In this document: positions 7,901 to 15,075 of the stretch, one piece after another
How the letters are laid out: the number at the start of each line of letters is the position of its first letter
Position numbering within the stretch: the stretch's first letter is position 1
Assembly (NCBI GenBank): GCA_041402005.1
Contig: JAWKTB010000007.1
Coordinates: forward strand, 1-64,000
DNA: 64,000 bases
Source: JAJRXR01 sp041402005
GTDB lineage: Bacteria; Planctomycetota; Phycisphaerae; Phycisphaerales; UBA1924
Direction: 5' to 3'
Program-made: the position numbers and the translations under genes
Notes under the pieces: model-generated
Told to the model about the DNA's origin: nothing
Databases searched by the model: none
What the model saw: the letters and a program-made list of their open reading frames with translations, nothing else

Positions 7901-9367
7901 ATGGCGTCGGTCGCGACCAAACAGGCGATCCTGGAACGGGCGAACGCCGCGTATCAGGCGGGAGATTTCCCGGGCGCCGCCGAGCTGTACCGTCAGCTCC
8001 TCAAGCTCGAGCCGAAGAACCCCGGCGTGCACCTGAACCTTGGCAAGTCGCTCGCCCTGTCCGGCGACAGCGAGGGCGCCAAGAGGCACCTGCGAGAGAC
8101 ACTGAAGGTCAGGCCCGAGGACCCGGCGGCGCTGGCGCAGCTCGCGTCGTGCTACCGCCAGGAGGATCGCGTCGAGGACGCGCTGCGGGCGGCGGACCGG
8201 GCGCTGCGGGCGGATCCCACGCACGCGTTCGCGCTGTGGACCAAGGCGGACATCTTGCGGATCAAGGGCGAGTTCCGCGAGGCGTGCGAGCTGCTGCGAC
8301 CTCACGCCGAAAGGGAGGGCGCGGACCCGACGCTCGTGATGGTCTTCGCGATGCTCGCCCGCCGATTCGACGGCGTGGACCGCTCGATCGAGCGGCTCCG
8401 CGCCGTGCTCGACCGCCCGGGCCTCGCCCAGACCGGGCGGGCCCAGGCGCTCTTCCAGTTGGGCGACATGCTCGACAAGGCCGGGCGGTACGACGAGGCC
8501 TGGGCCGCGTTCGAGGAGGCGAACGAACTCCGACGACGCCCGTGGGACGTCGACGCGTTCGAGCGGGACGTCGACCGGATCATCGCGGCGTGGTCCCCCG
8601 AAACGCTCGGCGAGCTGCCCCGCTCGACGCTGGACACCGAGCTGCCGGTGTTCGTCGTCGGCATGCTCCGCTCGGGCACGACGCTGACCGAGCAGATCGT
8701 CTCGAGCCACCCCGCGGTCGTCGCGGGCGGCGAGCTGCGCCACATGCGAGAGGCGGTCGAGGCGACGCTGGGTCCGGACGCGGATCTCGAGGGCGCGTGC
8801 GCCCGAGGCCGCGTGACCGAGGGCTCGCTGACGCGCGCGGGGCGGACGTACCTGCGCAAGCTCCAGAAGCTCGGGCCCAAGGCGCTGCGGGTCACCGACA
8901 AGATGCCCTACAACTTCCAGTTCCTAGGCCTGATCTCGCTGATGTTCCCCAGGGCGCGGGTGATCCACTGTCAGCGCGACCCCCTGGACACCTGTCTGTC
9001 CTGCTACTTCCACGACTTCACGGGCTCGCACGACTACTCGTGCGACCTGGAGCGCCTCGGCCGGTACGCCCGCCAGTATCGGCGTCTGATGGAGCATTGG
9101 GGGCGCGTCCTGGACCTGCCGATCTACACGCTCCGGTACGAGGAGTTGGTCGCCGACCAGGAGCGGGTCTCGCGCGAGCTGATTCAGTTCTTGGGGCTCG
9201 AGTGGGACGAGGCGTGCCTGCGGTTCCATGAGTCCGGTCGGGCGGCGGTGACGTGGAGCAGTGAGCAGGTCAGGGAGCCGATCTTCACGCGCTCCGCCGG
9301 GCGTCACGCGAACTACGAGAAGCACATCGGGCCGCTGCGCGAGGCGCTGGGTCGCCTGACCCCGTGA
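7901..9367 (+). CDS. TPR-repeat sulfotransferase
   Basis: 488 aa. The N-terminal half (about 1-215) is a run of tetratricopeptide repeats, e.g. ANAAYQAGDFPGAAELYRQL and PGVHLNLGKSLALSGD. The C-terminal half is a PAPS-dependent sulfotransferase. Its 5'-phosphosulfate loop is VVGMLRSGTTLTEQI (near 255) and its 3'-phosphate loop is CQRDPLDTCLSCYF (near 360). TPR-sulfotransferases of this build are frequent in marine and planctomycete bacteria and probably sulfate large acceptors presented by the TPRs. It follows uvrC by 21 bases but seems to be transcribed alone. Its 3' end abuts a REP pair. The acceptor is not known. Confidence 0.88.
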   Translation: MASVATKQAILERANAAYQAGDFPGAAELYRQLLKLEPKNPGVHLNLGKSLALSGDSEGAKRHLRETLKVRPEDPAALAQLASCYRQEDRVEDALRAADRALRADPTHAFALWTKADILRIKGEFREACELLRPHAEREGADPTLVMVFAMLARRFDGVDRSIERLRAVLDRPGLAQTGRAQALFQLGDMLDKAGRYDEAWAAFEEANELRRRPWDVDAFERDVDRIIAAWSPETLGELPRSTLDTELPVFVVGMLRSGTTLTEQIVSSHPAVVAGGELRHMREAVEATLGPDADLEGACARGRVTEGSLTRAGRTYLRKLQKLGPKALRVTDKMPYNFQFLGLISLMFPRARVIHCQRDPLDTCLSCYFHDFTGSHDYSCDLERLGRYARQYRRLMEHWGRVLDLPIYTLRYEELVADQERVSRELIQFLGLEWDEACLRFHESGRAAVTWSSEQVREPIFTRSAGRHANYEKHIGPLREALGRLTP

Positions 9368-9370
9368 TCG

Positions 9371-9524
9371 GATCCCAGACGCGAGCGGAAGCTCGCGAAA
9401 GCACGCCCCGAGGCGGCACGAACTCGCCGCGCGGTTCAGATCGAGGGCTCGCTCGTGGTGCGCCCGTGGGTTGTCGGATCGACCCGGCGTGCTCTCTCGC
9501 GAGCTTCCGCTCGCGTCTGGGATC
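9371..9524. repeat. Inverted pair of REP hairpins between convergent genes
   Basis: A copy at 9371-9403 (GATCCCAGACGCGAGCGGAA, then GCTCGCGAAAGCA) faces an inverted copy ending at 9524. Each holds the hairpin CGCGAGC-GGAA-GCTCGCG: a 7-bp stem with a GNRA-type loop. The arms match over about 35 bases, so together they form a larger cruciform. The pair separates the 3' ends of the TPR-sulfotransferase (+) and the yellow-like lipoprotein (-), where it could also act as a two-way terminator. The same unit flanks the RAYT gene near 59.7 kb. Confidence 0.8.
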
Positions 9525-9535
9525 GGCGTCTCGCG

Positions 9536-10663
9536 TCAGTGCCCCGCGACGCCGCTGGCGATCGGGCGGAAGCGGATGACGTAGTAGGGGGGCGACGAGG
9601 CGTTGACGCCCCGGTTGAGGGGTGCGGCGTTCTGCAACGCGTTGCACGCGACGTAGACCCACCCATCGCGTCCGAAGCTCATCGCGTCGGGCCAACTCAG
9701 CTCGTCGCCCGAGAAGAGCAGCTCGTACGTGCCGTCGGGTCTCGTGACGCCGATGCCCGAGGCGCCAAGGTCGGAGATGTAGGCGTTGCCCGCGGAGTCC
9801 ATGGTGATGCCGTCGGAGATCGCCTTCTCGCCGTAGGGCTCGACGCGGGCGTAGAGGGAGGCGTCGGTGAGGGACTCGTCGAGGACGTCGAGCGTGCGCA
9901 CGCGGTAGAGCGTGCGTCCGTTCATGGCGCCGAAGTAGAGCCATTCGCTTCGTGTGTCGAGGACGATGGGGTTGAGCCCGATGAGGGCGTCGAGGGTGCG
10001 TCCGTCGATGTTGGCGACCGCTCCCGGCTCGGCCCGGACGCAGTCGCGCCCCTCGAGCAGGCGTCGGGCCCGACCGGACTCGATGTCGACGACGATGATG
10101 GCGGGCTCGGCGCCGTTCCCGCCCATGTCCGCGATGTAGACGGCCCCGTGCCTCCGGTCGACCGCCAGATCATTGAGCATCGAAGCCTTCGAGACGGGCT
10201 CGAGGATCGGGATGATCCGCTCGAGGCGGTCGCGTTTGGTGTCCCATGCGACGAGGCGTGGCGCGACGCCCGAGCGTCGCCCGTTGTCGAGCATCCAGAG
10301 CACGCCGCGAGAGTCGCACGCGATGCCGAGCACGGAGTCGAGCCCGACGCCGTCGTCGCGGAGATCCCCCTGCCAGTGTCCCGTTGGGTAGGGCTCGACG
10401 TGACAGTCGCGCGGGCCCTGGCCACGCACGAGGCGTCCGACCTTGAAGTCGTTGCCGAGGAACTGGTGCATGGAGAGGTAGACGTCGCCCTCGGGCGAGA
10501 CGGCGATGTTGCCGATGCCCTCGCTTACCTCGGCGTACACCTCGTAGTCCCGCGGCGCCCAGCCACGCTCGCCGACGGTCTGCTCCCCCGAGCAGGCGCC
10601 CAGGAAGGCGACAACCACACCCGCCGCCGAGGCGGCACACACGCGACCGATCACGCTTTGCAT
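9536..10663 (-). CDS. Major royal jelly/yellow-like beta-propeller lipoprotein
   Basis: 375 aa. A lipoprotein signal ends FLGAC with Cys at residue 24. The rest is a beta-propeller with segments VGLDSVLGIACDSRGVLWML, LNDLAVDRRHGAVYIADMG and SDGITMDSAGNAYISDLG, the layout of the major royal jelly protein/yellow family, which is also related to gluconolactonase-type propellers. Bacterial members are secreted and mostly uncharacterised. A strong ribosome site (AAGGAG, seven bases before ATG) fixes the start and overlaps the end of the upstream ion transporter gene, so the two are co-transcribed. Function is not known; small-ligand binding or lactone chemistry outside the cytoplasm is an inference. 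Confidence 0.78.
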   Translation of the reverse strand: MQSVIGRVCAASAAGVVVAFLGACSGEQTVGERGWAPRDYEVYAEVSEGIGNIAVSPEGDVYLSMHQFLGNDFKVGRLVRGQGPRDCHVEPYPTGHWQGDLRDDGVGLDSVLGIACDSRGVLWMLDNGRRSGVAPRLVAWDTKRDRLERIIPILEPVSKASMLNDLAVDRRHGAVYIADMGGNGAEPAIIVVDIESGRARRLLEGRDCVRAEPGAVANIDGRTLDALIGLNPIVLDTRSEWLYFGAMNGRTLYRVRTLDVLDESLTDASLYARVEPYGEKAISDGITMDSAGNAYISDLGASGIGVTRPDGTYELLFSGDELSWPDAMSFGRDGWVYVACNALQNAAPLNRGVNASSPPYYVIRFRPIASGVAGH

Positions 10664-10674
10664 CCCCGCGCTCC

Positions 10675-11688
10675 TTACAGCAGCCGGAGCCATTTGAACA
10701 GGACGACCTCGGCGGCGGCAAGGACGACGAGCAGAATCGTCACAATGGCGAACCCCCAGTGGCTGCCCTCGAGGGGCATCCCGCCGACGTTGATCCCGAG
10801 CAGCCCCGTCAGCAGGCCCAGGGGCAGGGCGACCGTCGCGACGATCGTCAGCATGTAAAGCGTCCGGTTGATCCGCGCCTCGCGACGCGCCCGCATCTCC
10901 TCCTGCGTGACCGCGGCCCGGTCGCGCAGCTCCTCCAGATCCTCCGCGATGCGCGTGAACTGCTCGCCGACGGCGTGCAGCTCCGCCCGCTCGCGCGGCG
11001 TCAGCAGCTCGTTCGGATCGAGCGAGACCCCGAAGATCGCGTCCCGCTGGGGCACCAGGTGACGCCGATACGAGATCGCCTGGCGACGGATCGTCGAGAG
11101 GGTCTTTCGGTGCTCGGCCTCCTCGCTGTCGGTGTCGATCATCTCATCCTCGATCGTGTCGAGCATCTCCTCGAGGTTGTCGACGCTCGGTGCGGTCCTC
11201 GCCGCCAGCCCACTCGCCAGCGCGATCAGGAACCCGCCGACCGTCGCGGGCAGCTTGCCCTCCTCGCCCCGCTCGCGCAGGGCGGCGATCGTCTGGAATC
11301 GGTGCGCGCGGAGCGTGATGATCCGCGTGGGTTCGAGCCAGAGACGCACCGCGATCATGTCGTCGGGTTCCGCGCCCGGGTTCATGTTCACGCCCCGCAG
11401 GATCACCAGCAACCCGCCCCCGACCGACTGGAAGCGCGGACGCGTCTCCTCGGCGAGCAGCGCGTCGGCGACCAGCCCGTCCAGCCCCGCCTCCTCGCGG
11501 ATCCACTGCTGCGCCCGCGCCTTGGTCCGGTCCAGGTTGATCCACAGCGGGTTCTGGGGCGTGCCGTCGGTCAGCTCCGCCCACGACCGACGAGCCCCGC
11601 GTACCTCCTCGCGCGTGCCGGGCAGGCGCATCGCGAAGACAAGCCCCCCCTCGGCGTCGAACGGCGTGAAGTCGTTGGGCTCGGGCAT
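10675..11688 (-). CDS. CorA-family divalent cation transporter (ZntB-like)
   Basis: 337 aa, the family length. A large N-terminal cytoplasmic domain of beta-strands and helices (LWINLDRTKARAQQWIREEA, ILRGVNMNPG) leads to a long stalk helix rich in Glu/Arg. Two C-terminal membrane helices follow. The loop after the first one carries GINVGGMP, the GxN signature of CorA-like channels; GIN rather than GMN and the N-terminal sequence resemble ZntB, a zinc/proton transporter. It acts as an inner-membrane pentamer. It is in one transcription unit with the gene upstream (11699) and the yellow-like gene downstream (11-base gap). The metal cannot be read from sequence. Confidence 0.87.
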   Translation of the reverse strand: MPEPNDFTPFDAEGGLVFAMRLPGTREEVRGARRSWAELTDGTPQNPLWINLDRTKARAQQWIREEAGLDGLVADALLAEETRPRFQSVGGGLLVILRGVNMNPGAEPDDMIAVRLWLEPTRIITLRAHRFQTIAALRERGEEGKLPATVGGFLIALASGLAARTAPSVDNLEEMLDTIEDEMIDTDSEEAEHRKTLSTIRRQAISYRRHLVPQRDAIFGVSLDPNELLTPRERAELHAVGEQFTRIAEDLEELRDRAAVTQEEMRARREARINRTLYMLTIVATVALPLGLLTGLLGINVGGMPLEGSHWGFAIVTILLVVLAAAEVVLFKWLRLL

Positions 11689-11698
11689 GATCGTGCGA

Positions 11699-12406
11699 TC
11701 ACTCGTGCAAGTGGGGCGCCCAGGGCGTCCCGTCGGGCAACGTCAGCGAGTTGATGATCTGCTCAAACGTCGGGTTGAGCACCCACTCGACGTGCCCGTC
11801 GTGGTACCCGATGAGCCCGCCCTCGCCATCGTACAGGTCGGGGTTGGTGTAGAGGAGCACCCGTGTCGAGTCGTACATGATCAACTTCGACGGGACGTAG
11901 TAGTACGACTCGCCCTGCCCGGGCTCGCTCGCGGGCGATTCAAGCGCCTCGGGGTCCGTGAGGTACCCCCCATCGACCAGGACCCGGCGCCAATCCTCGT
12001 CGGCGCCCGGCAGATGGTCGTGGTTCTCGTTCGCGTACAGCATCATCGCCGTCTCGATCTCGCGCATCTGCGTCTGATCCTTGAGACGGATCGCTGCCCG
12101 ACGCGCGTTGGCCAGCGCGGGCAGGAAGATGCCGATTTGCACGCAGCTGAGGAGGAGGCCCGCCGCACTGATGCAGGTCGCCGCGATCGCAAACCCTCGC
12201 CCGCCCTGCGCCGACCGCTCGTTCAACTTGGTGATCCCCACGATCCCCAGGGGCAATGAGACCAGCGCGAGCGGAGACAGGCAGAGTGAGACGATCGAGA
12301 GCACGAACGCCGTGATCGCGAGCCCGGAGAGGGGTCTGGGCTCGCCCTGGGGCGTGTGATCGGGCGGCGTGGTCGTGGGGGTGGTCGGCGGCGTGGGGTC
12401 GGTCAT
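11699..12406 (-). CDS. DUF4190 membrane protein with pseudopilin-like C-terminus
   Basis: 235 aa. The N-terminus is Pro/Thr-rich, followed by two membrane helices in the DUF4190 pattern (LSGLAITAFVLSIVSLCLSP ... LGIVGITKLNERS ... GRGFAIAATCISAAGLLLS). The region after the second helix (LPALANARRAAIRLKDQTQM, then MMLYANENHDHLP) resembles planctomycete type II-like pseudopilins, with a C-terminal globular part (YYYVPSKLIMYD, HDGHVEWV) like their H-x-DG domain. It starts an operon with the CorA-like gene, whose ATG is ten bases downstream. GGAG stands ten bases before its ATG. Role unknown; a membrane-bound protein with an extracytoplasmic display domain is an inference. Confidence 0.75.
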   Translation of the reverse strand: MTDPTPPTTPTTTPPDHTPQGEPRPLSGLAITAFVLSIVSLCLSPLALVSLPLGIVGITKLNERSAQGGRGFAIAATCISAAGLLLSCVQIGIFLPALANARRAAIRLKDQTQMREIETAMMLYANENHDHLPGADEDWRRVLVDGGYLTDPEALESPASEPGQGESYYYVPSKLIMYDSTRVLLYTNPDLYDGEGGLIGYHDGHVEWVLNPTFEQIINSLTLPDGTPWAPHLHE

Positions 12407-12466
12407 GACACGGGCTCTCCGTCGGTCGGAATGCCCCGCAGCCTACCCGGTTCGGGGGGATGCGCC

Positions 12467-14281
12467 TCAACTCTCCTCGAGCGCCCGCTGATACCGCGCC
12501 ATCACGCTCGAACGCGACACCAGCCCCATCGGCCTCGACGGATCCCGGTCGTGCATCAGGCACAGACTCGCCACGTCGTGCCGCGCAAACTTGTCCAGGA
12601 CCGTGTCGAGCGCCTCGTCCGGGCTGATCGTCGGCAGGCCCGTCTGCATCAGCTCGGCGACCAGCAGCAGCGGGATCGCCTCGCGGTCGATGAGCGCCGT
12701 GCGCATGTCCGAGCCCGTCACCATGCCGATGTACTTGCCCTCCTGGTCCACGACCACGAAGTCGGGCACGTTGTGGTGCGCGTGCAGCGTGATCAGCTTG
12801 CTCAGAGGATCCGACGGGTACACGGGCTCCGGGGGCAGGGGCGTCACCTGCACACTCAACACCGGCACCCGGCGCAGCAGCGTCAGGTCCCGCCCCGTCC
12901 CGATCAGGATCCCCGCCCGACGCAGGCGGCTGGTGTAGATCGAGTCGGGCATCAGGCGCCTGGCCACGATCGTCGAGACGATCGCCGCCAGCATGATCGG
13001 CGCCAGCACGTACGGCTCGCGCGTCAGCTCGAACAGCAGCAGGATCGCGGTCATCGGCGCGAAGGTCGCGCCCGCGACGACCGCGGCCATCCCAACCAGG
13101 GCGTAGCTCGCCGGGCTCGACGCGTCCGAGATCAGCCCCAGGTGCGACAGCGCCATCCCGAAGACGCCCCCGGTCGTCGCGCCCAGGAAGAGGCTCGGGG
13201 CGAACACGCCGCCCGACCCGCCCGAGCCGAGCGTGAGCACCGTCGCGATCGCCTTGCAGACGACCAGCAGGGCGAGCAGCGACGCCGTCAGCGAGATGAT
13301 CCCGCCCGAGGTGTACGCGTCGGGCTCGAGCAGGTGTCGGATCGTCTCGTACCCGTTGCCGAAGAAGACGGGCGTCTGCCCGGTCGTGTTGGTCATGAGC
13401 GTGTAGGCGACGCCCAGGAGGCCCAGCAGCAGGGCGCCGATGACCGGCTTGAAGACCGGGTGCAGCCTGAGGTCGGCGAAGAAGTCCTCGAGCACGTGCA
13501 GCAGGTGGGTGAACCCGACCGCGACCAGGGCGCAGAGGAAGCCGAGGACCACGTACCCGGGCAGCTCGCCCGGCGTGAAGACGTACTTGTTGGCGAACAG
13601 GTTCGACGCGAAGATCGCCTCGTTCTCGCCGTGGTAGACCTGGGTGACGGCGGTCGCGAAGACCGCCGCGATCACCACCGGCGTGAACGTCTTGAGCGAG
13701 AAGTCGCGCACCAGGATCTCGAGGGCGAAGAAGACCCCCGCGATCGGGGCGTTGAAGATCGACGCAATCCCCGCCGCCGCTCCGCAGGCGACCAGCGTGC
13801 TCATGTGCTCGCGGTTGACCCCGACGCGCCGCCCGATCGCCGATCCCGCGGTGGCGCCGATCTGGATGATCGGTCCCTCGGCGCCCGCCGACCCGCCCGA
13901 GCCGACCGTGCAGATCGACGCGATGACCTTGATCACCCCGATCTTGGTCGGGATCCGCCCCTTCTTGCGGATCAGCGCGTCGAGCACCTGGGGCACGCCG
14001 TGCCCCCGCGCCTCGGACGCGAAGTAGTGAACAAGCAGCCCCGTCGCCAGCGCCCCGACCATCGGGATGATCGGCAGCGTCCACAGGGGCCAGTGCTCGC
14101 GCGTCTGCCCCGCCCAGTCCTCAGTCGCGTACAGCGCCTCGGCGAACCCGATCGCCCCCAGCCCGGTCACCGCCCCGATCACCGCGCCCAGCACCGTCAG
14201 GTACCAGTCGGGCCTGAGCCCGAAGCGGTGCACCACCCCCTGCGAGCGTCGCTTCAATCGGCTGAGGATGGGCTCGCTCAT
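12467..14281 (-). CDS. ClC-type chloride/proton antiporter with C-terminal CBS pair
   Basis: 604 aa. It exchanges chloride for protons across the inner membrane. Selectivity motifs are present: GSGGSAGAEGP (near 127-137, with the gating glutamate at E135), and GGVFAPSLFLGA (the GxFxP motif). About ten hydrophobic helices precede two CBS domains at roughly 465-600 (FVVVDQEGKYIGMVTGSDM, SLCLMHDRD), which usually sense nucleotides. The ATG at 14281 is preferred over the GTG at 14293 because TATAGT ends ten bases before the ATG and overlaps the GTG. Transcription therefore probably starts between them, giving an almost leaderless mRNA. It stands alone, downstream of the carbonic anhydrase on the same strand. 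Confidence 0.93.
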   Translation of the reverse strand: MSEPILSRLKRRSQGVVHRFGLRPDWYLTVLGAVIGAVTGLGAIGFAEALYATEDWAGQTREHWPLWTLPIIPMVGALATGLLVHYFASEARGHGVPQVLDALIRKKGRIPTKIGVIKVIASICTVGSGGSAGAEGPIIQIGATAGSAIGRRVGVNREHMSTLVACGAAAGIASIFNAPIAGVFFALEILVRDFSLKTFTPVVIAAVFATAVTQVYHGENEAIFASNLFANKYVFTPGELPGYVVLGFLCALVAVGFTHLLHVLEDFFADLRLHPVFKPVIGALLLGLLGVAYTLMTNTTGQTPVFFGNGYETIRHLLEPDAYTSGGIISLTASLLALLVVCKAIATVLTLGSGGSGGVFAPSLFLGATTGGVFGMALSHLGLISDASSPASYALVGMAAVVAGATFAPMTAILLLFELTREPYVLAPIMLAAIVSTIVARRLMPDSIYTSRLRRAGILIGTGRDLTLLRRVPVLSVQVTPLPPEPVYPSDPLSKLITLHAHHNVPDFVVVDQEGKYIGMVTGSDMRTALIDREAIPLLLVAELMQTGLPTISPDEALDTVLDKFARHDVASLCLMHDRDPSRPMGLVSRSSVMARYQRALEES

Positions 14282-14291
14282 GGGGGTCGGC

Positions 14292-14297
14292 ACTATA
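14292..14297 (-). promoter_or_regulatory. -10 hexamer TATAGT for the ClC gene
   Basis: On the minus strand TATAGT ends ten bases before the ATG at 14281, giving a leader of only about 2-4 bases. This decides against the GTG start at 14293. Confidence 0.45.
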
Positions 14298-14360
14298 TGA
14301 CCCCGACGCCGCGTCTCTACCCCGTGAACGCCCCCGCGATCGCCCCTCGATCGACGCCCC

Positions 14361-15075
14361 TCACGCCCCGATCCAGTTCACCACCCCCGTCGCCAGGTCG
14401 TAGACCGCCGGGGTGATGACCAGACGCTTCTCGCCCAGCAGGCGGGCGCCGACGGGGCTTCCCCCCTCGAAATCCCGGATCGAGCGGAGCACGTTGGCAC
14501 GGACGACGCGGTCCTCCAGGGGTTCGTCGTCCTCGCGTCGGCGCTCGTCACGCGCCGTCTCGCGGATCGGCCCGAGCAGGCGCTCGACCGCATCCGACTG
14601 TCGCTCGTGCGAGCAGGCCGCCGCCACGGCGCCGCAACGCGTGTGCCCGAGGATCACGATCAGCGGGCAGGCCAGGGCGGTGACCGCGAACTCCAGGCTC
14701 GCCGTCGCCTGGATCCCGCAGACGTTGCCCGCCACCCGCACCACAAACAGGTCGCCCACGCCTCGGTCGAAGACCCGCTCGACCGGGACGCGAGTCGGTA
14801 CAGGTCAACACCGCCGCGAACGGGCCGCTGACTCTCCGCAAGCTCGTCCAGCATGGGCGAGGTCGGTGTTGGGGTGTTCGCACTCGCCCTGGGCGAAGCC
14901 GCATGTTGCCCTCGATGAGCAGGCCCAGGGCCTCGTCGGGCGAGTGGACTCGACCGAGGCTACTCGGTTCCGCTGCGGCCTCGCGGGTCCCCTCGAGCAC
15001 CAGCTCATCGATCAGCGCGTCGGGCAGGGCTTGCCCTGGCGTCCGTAAGGGGCGTGCCGTCGAGCGCGTGATCAC
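14361..15075 (-). pseudogene. Beta carbonic anhydrase, frame broken by several indels (probable sequence errors)
   Basis: Beta-class carbonic anhydrase hydrates CO2 using a zinc held by two Cys and one His. The intact downstream part (14361-14759) contains GDLFVVRVAGNVCGIQATAS and ILGHTRCGAV, the latter with the zinc His and Cys. Upstream, pieces lie in other frames: PDEALGLLIEGNM, then GECEHPNTDLAH, then FAAVLTCTDSR with the first zinc Cys and Asp. At least four single-base changes between about 14770 and 14910 would restore one frame, e.g. one extra C in CGGCTTCGCC and in CGGCCCGTTC. The same defect fills topA next door, so I infer poor sequence rather than gene decay. The true start is uncertain and may overlap the end of topA. 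Confidence 0.72.

Noticed and set aside
9371..9524. CRISPR repeat-spacer array
   Set aside because: There are only two copies, in inverted orientation, with no regular spacers and no cas genes.
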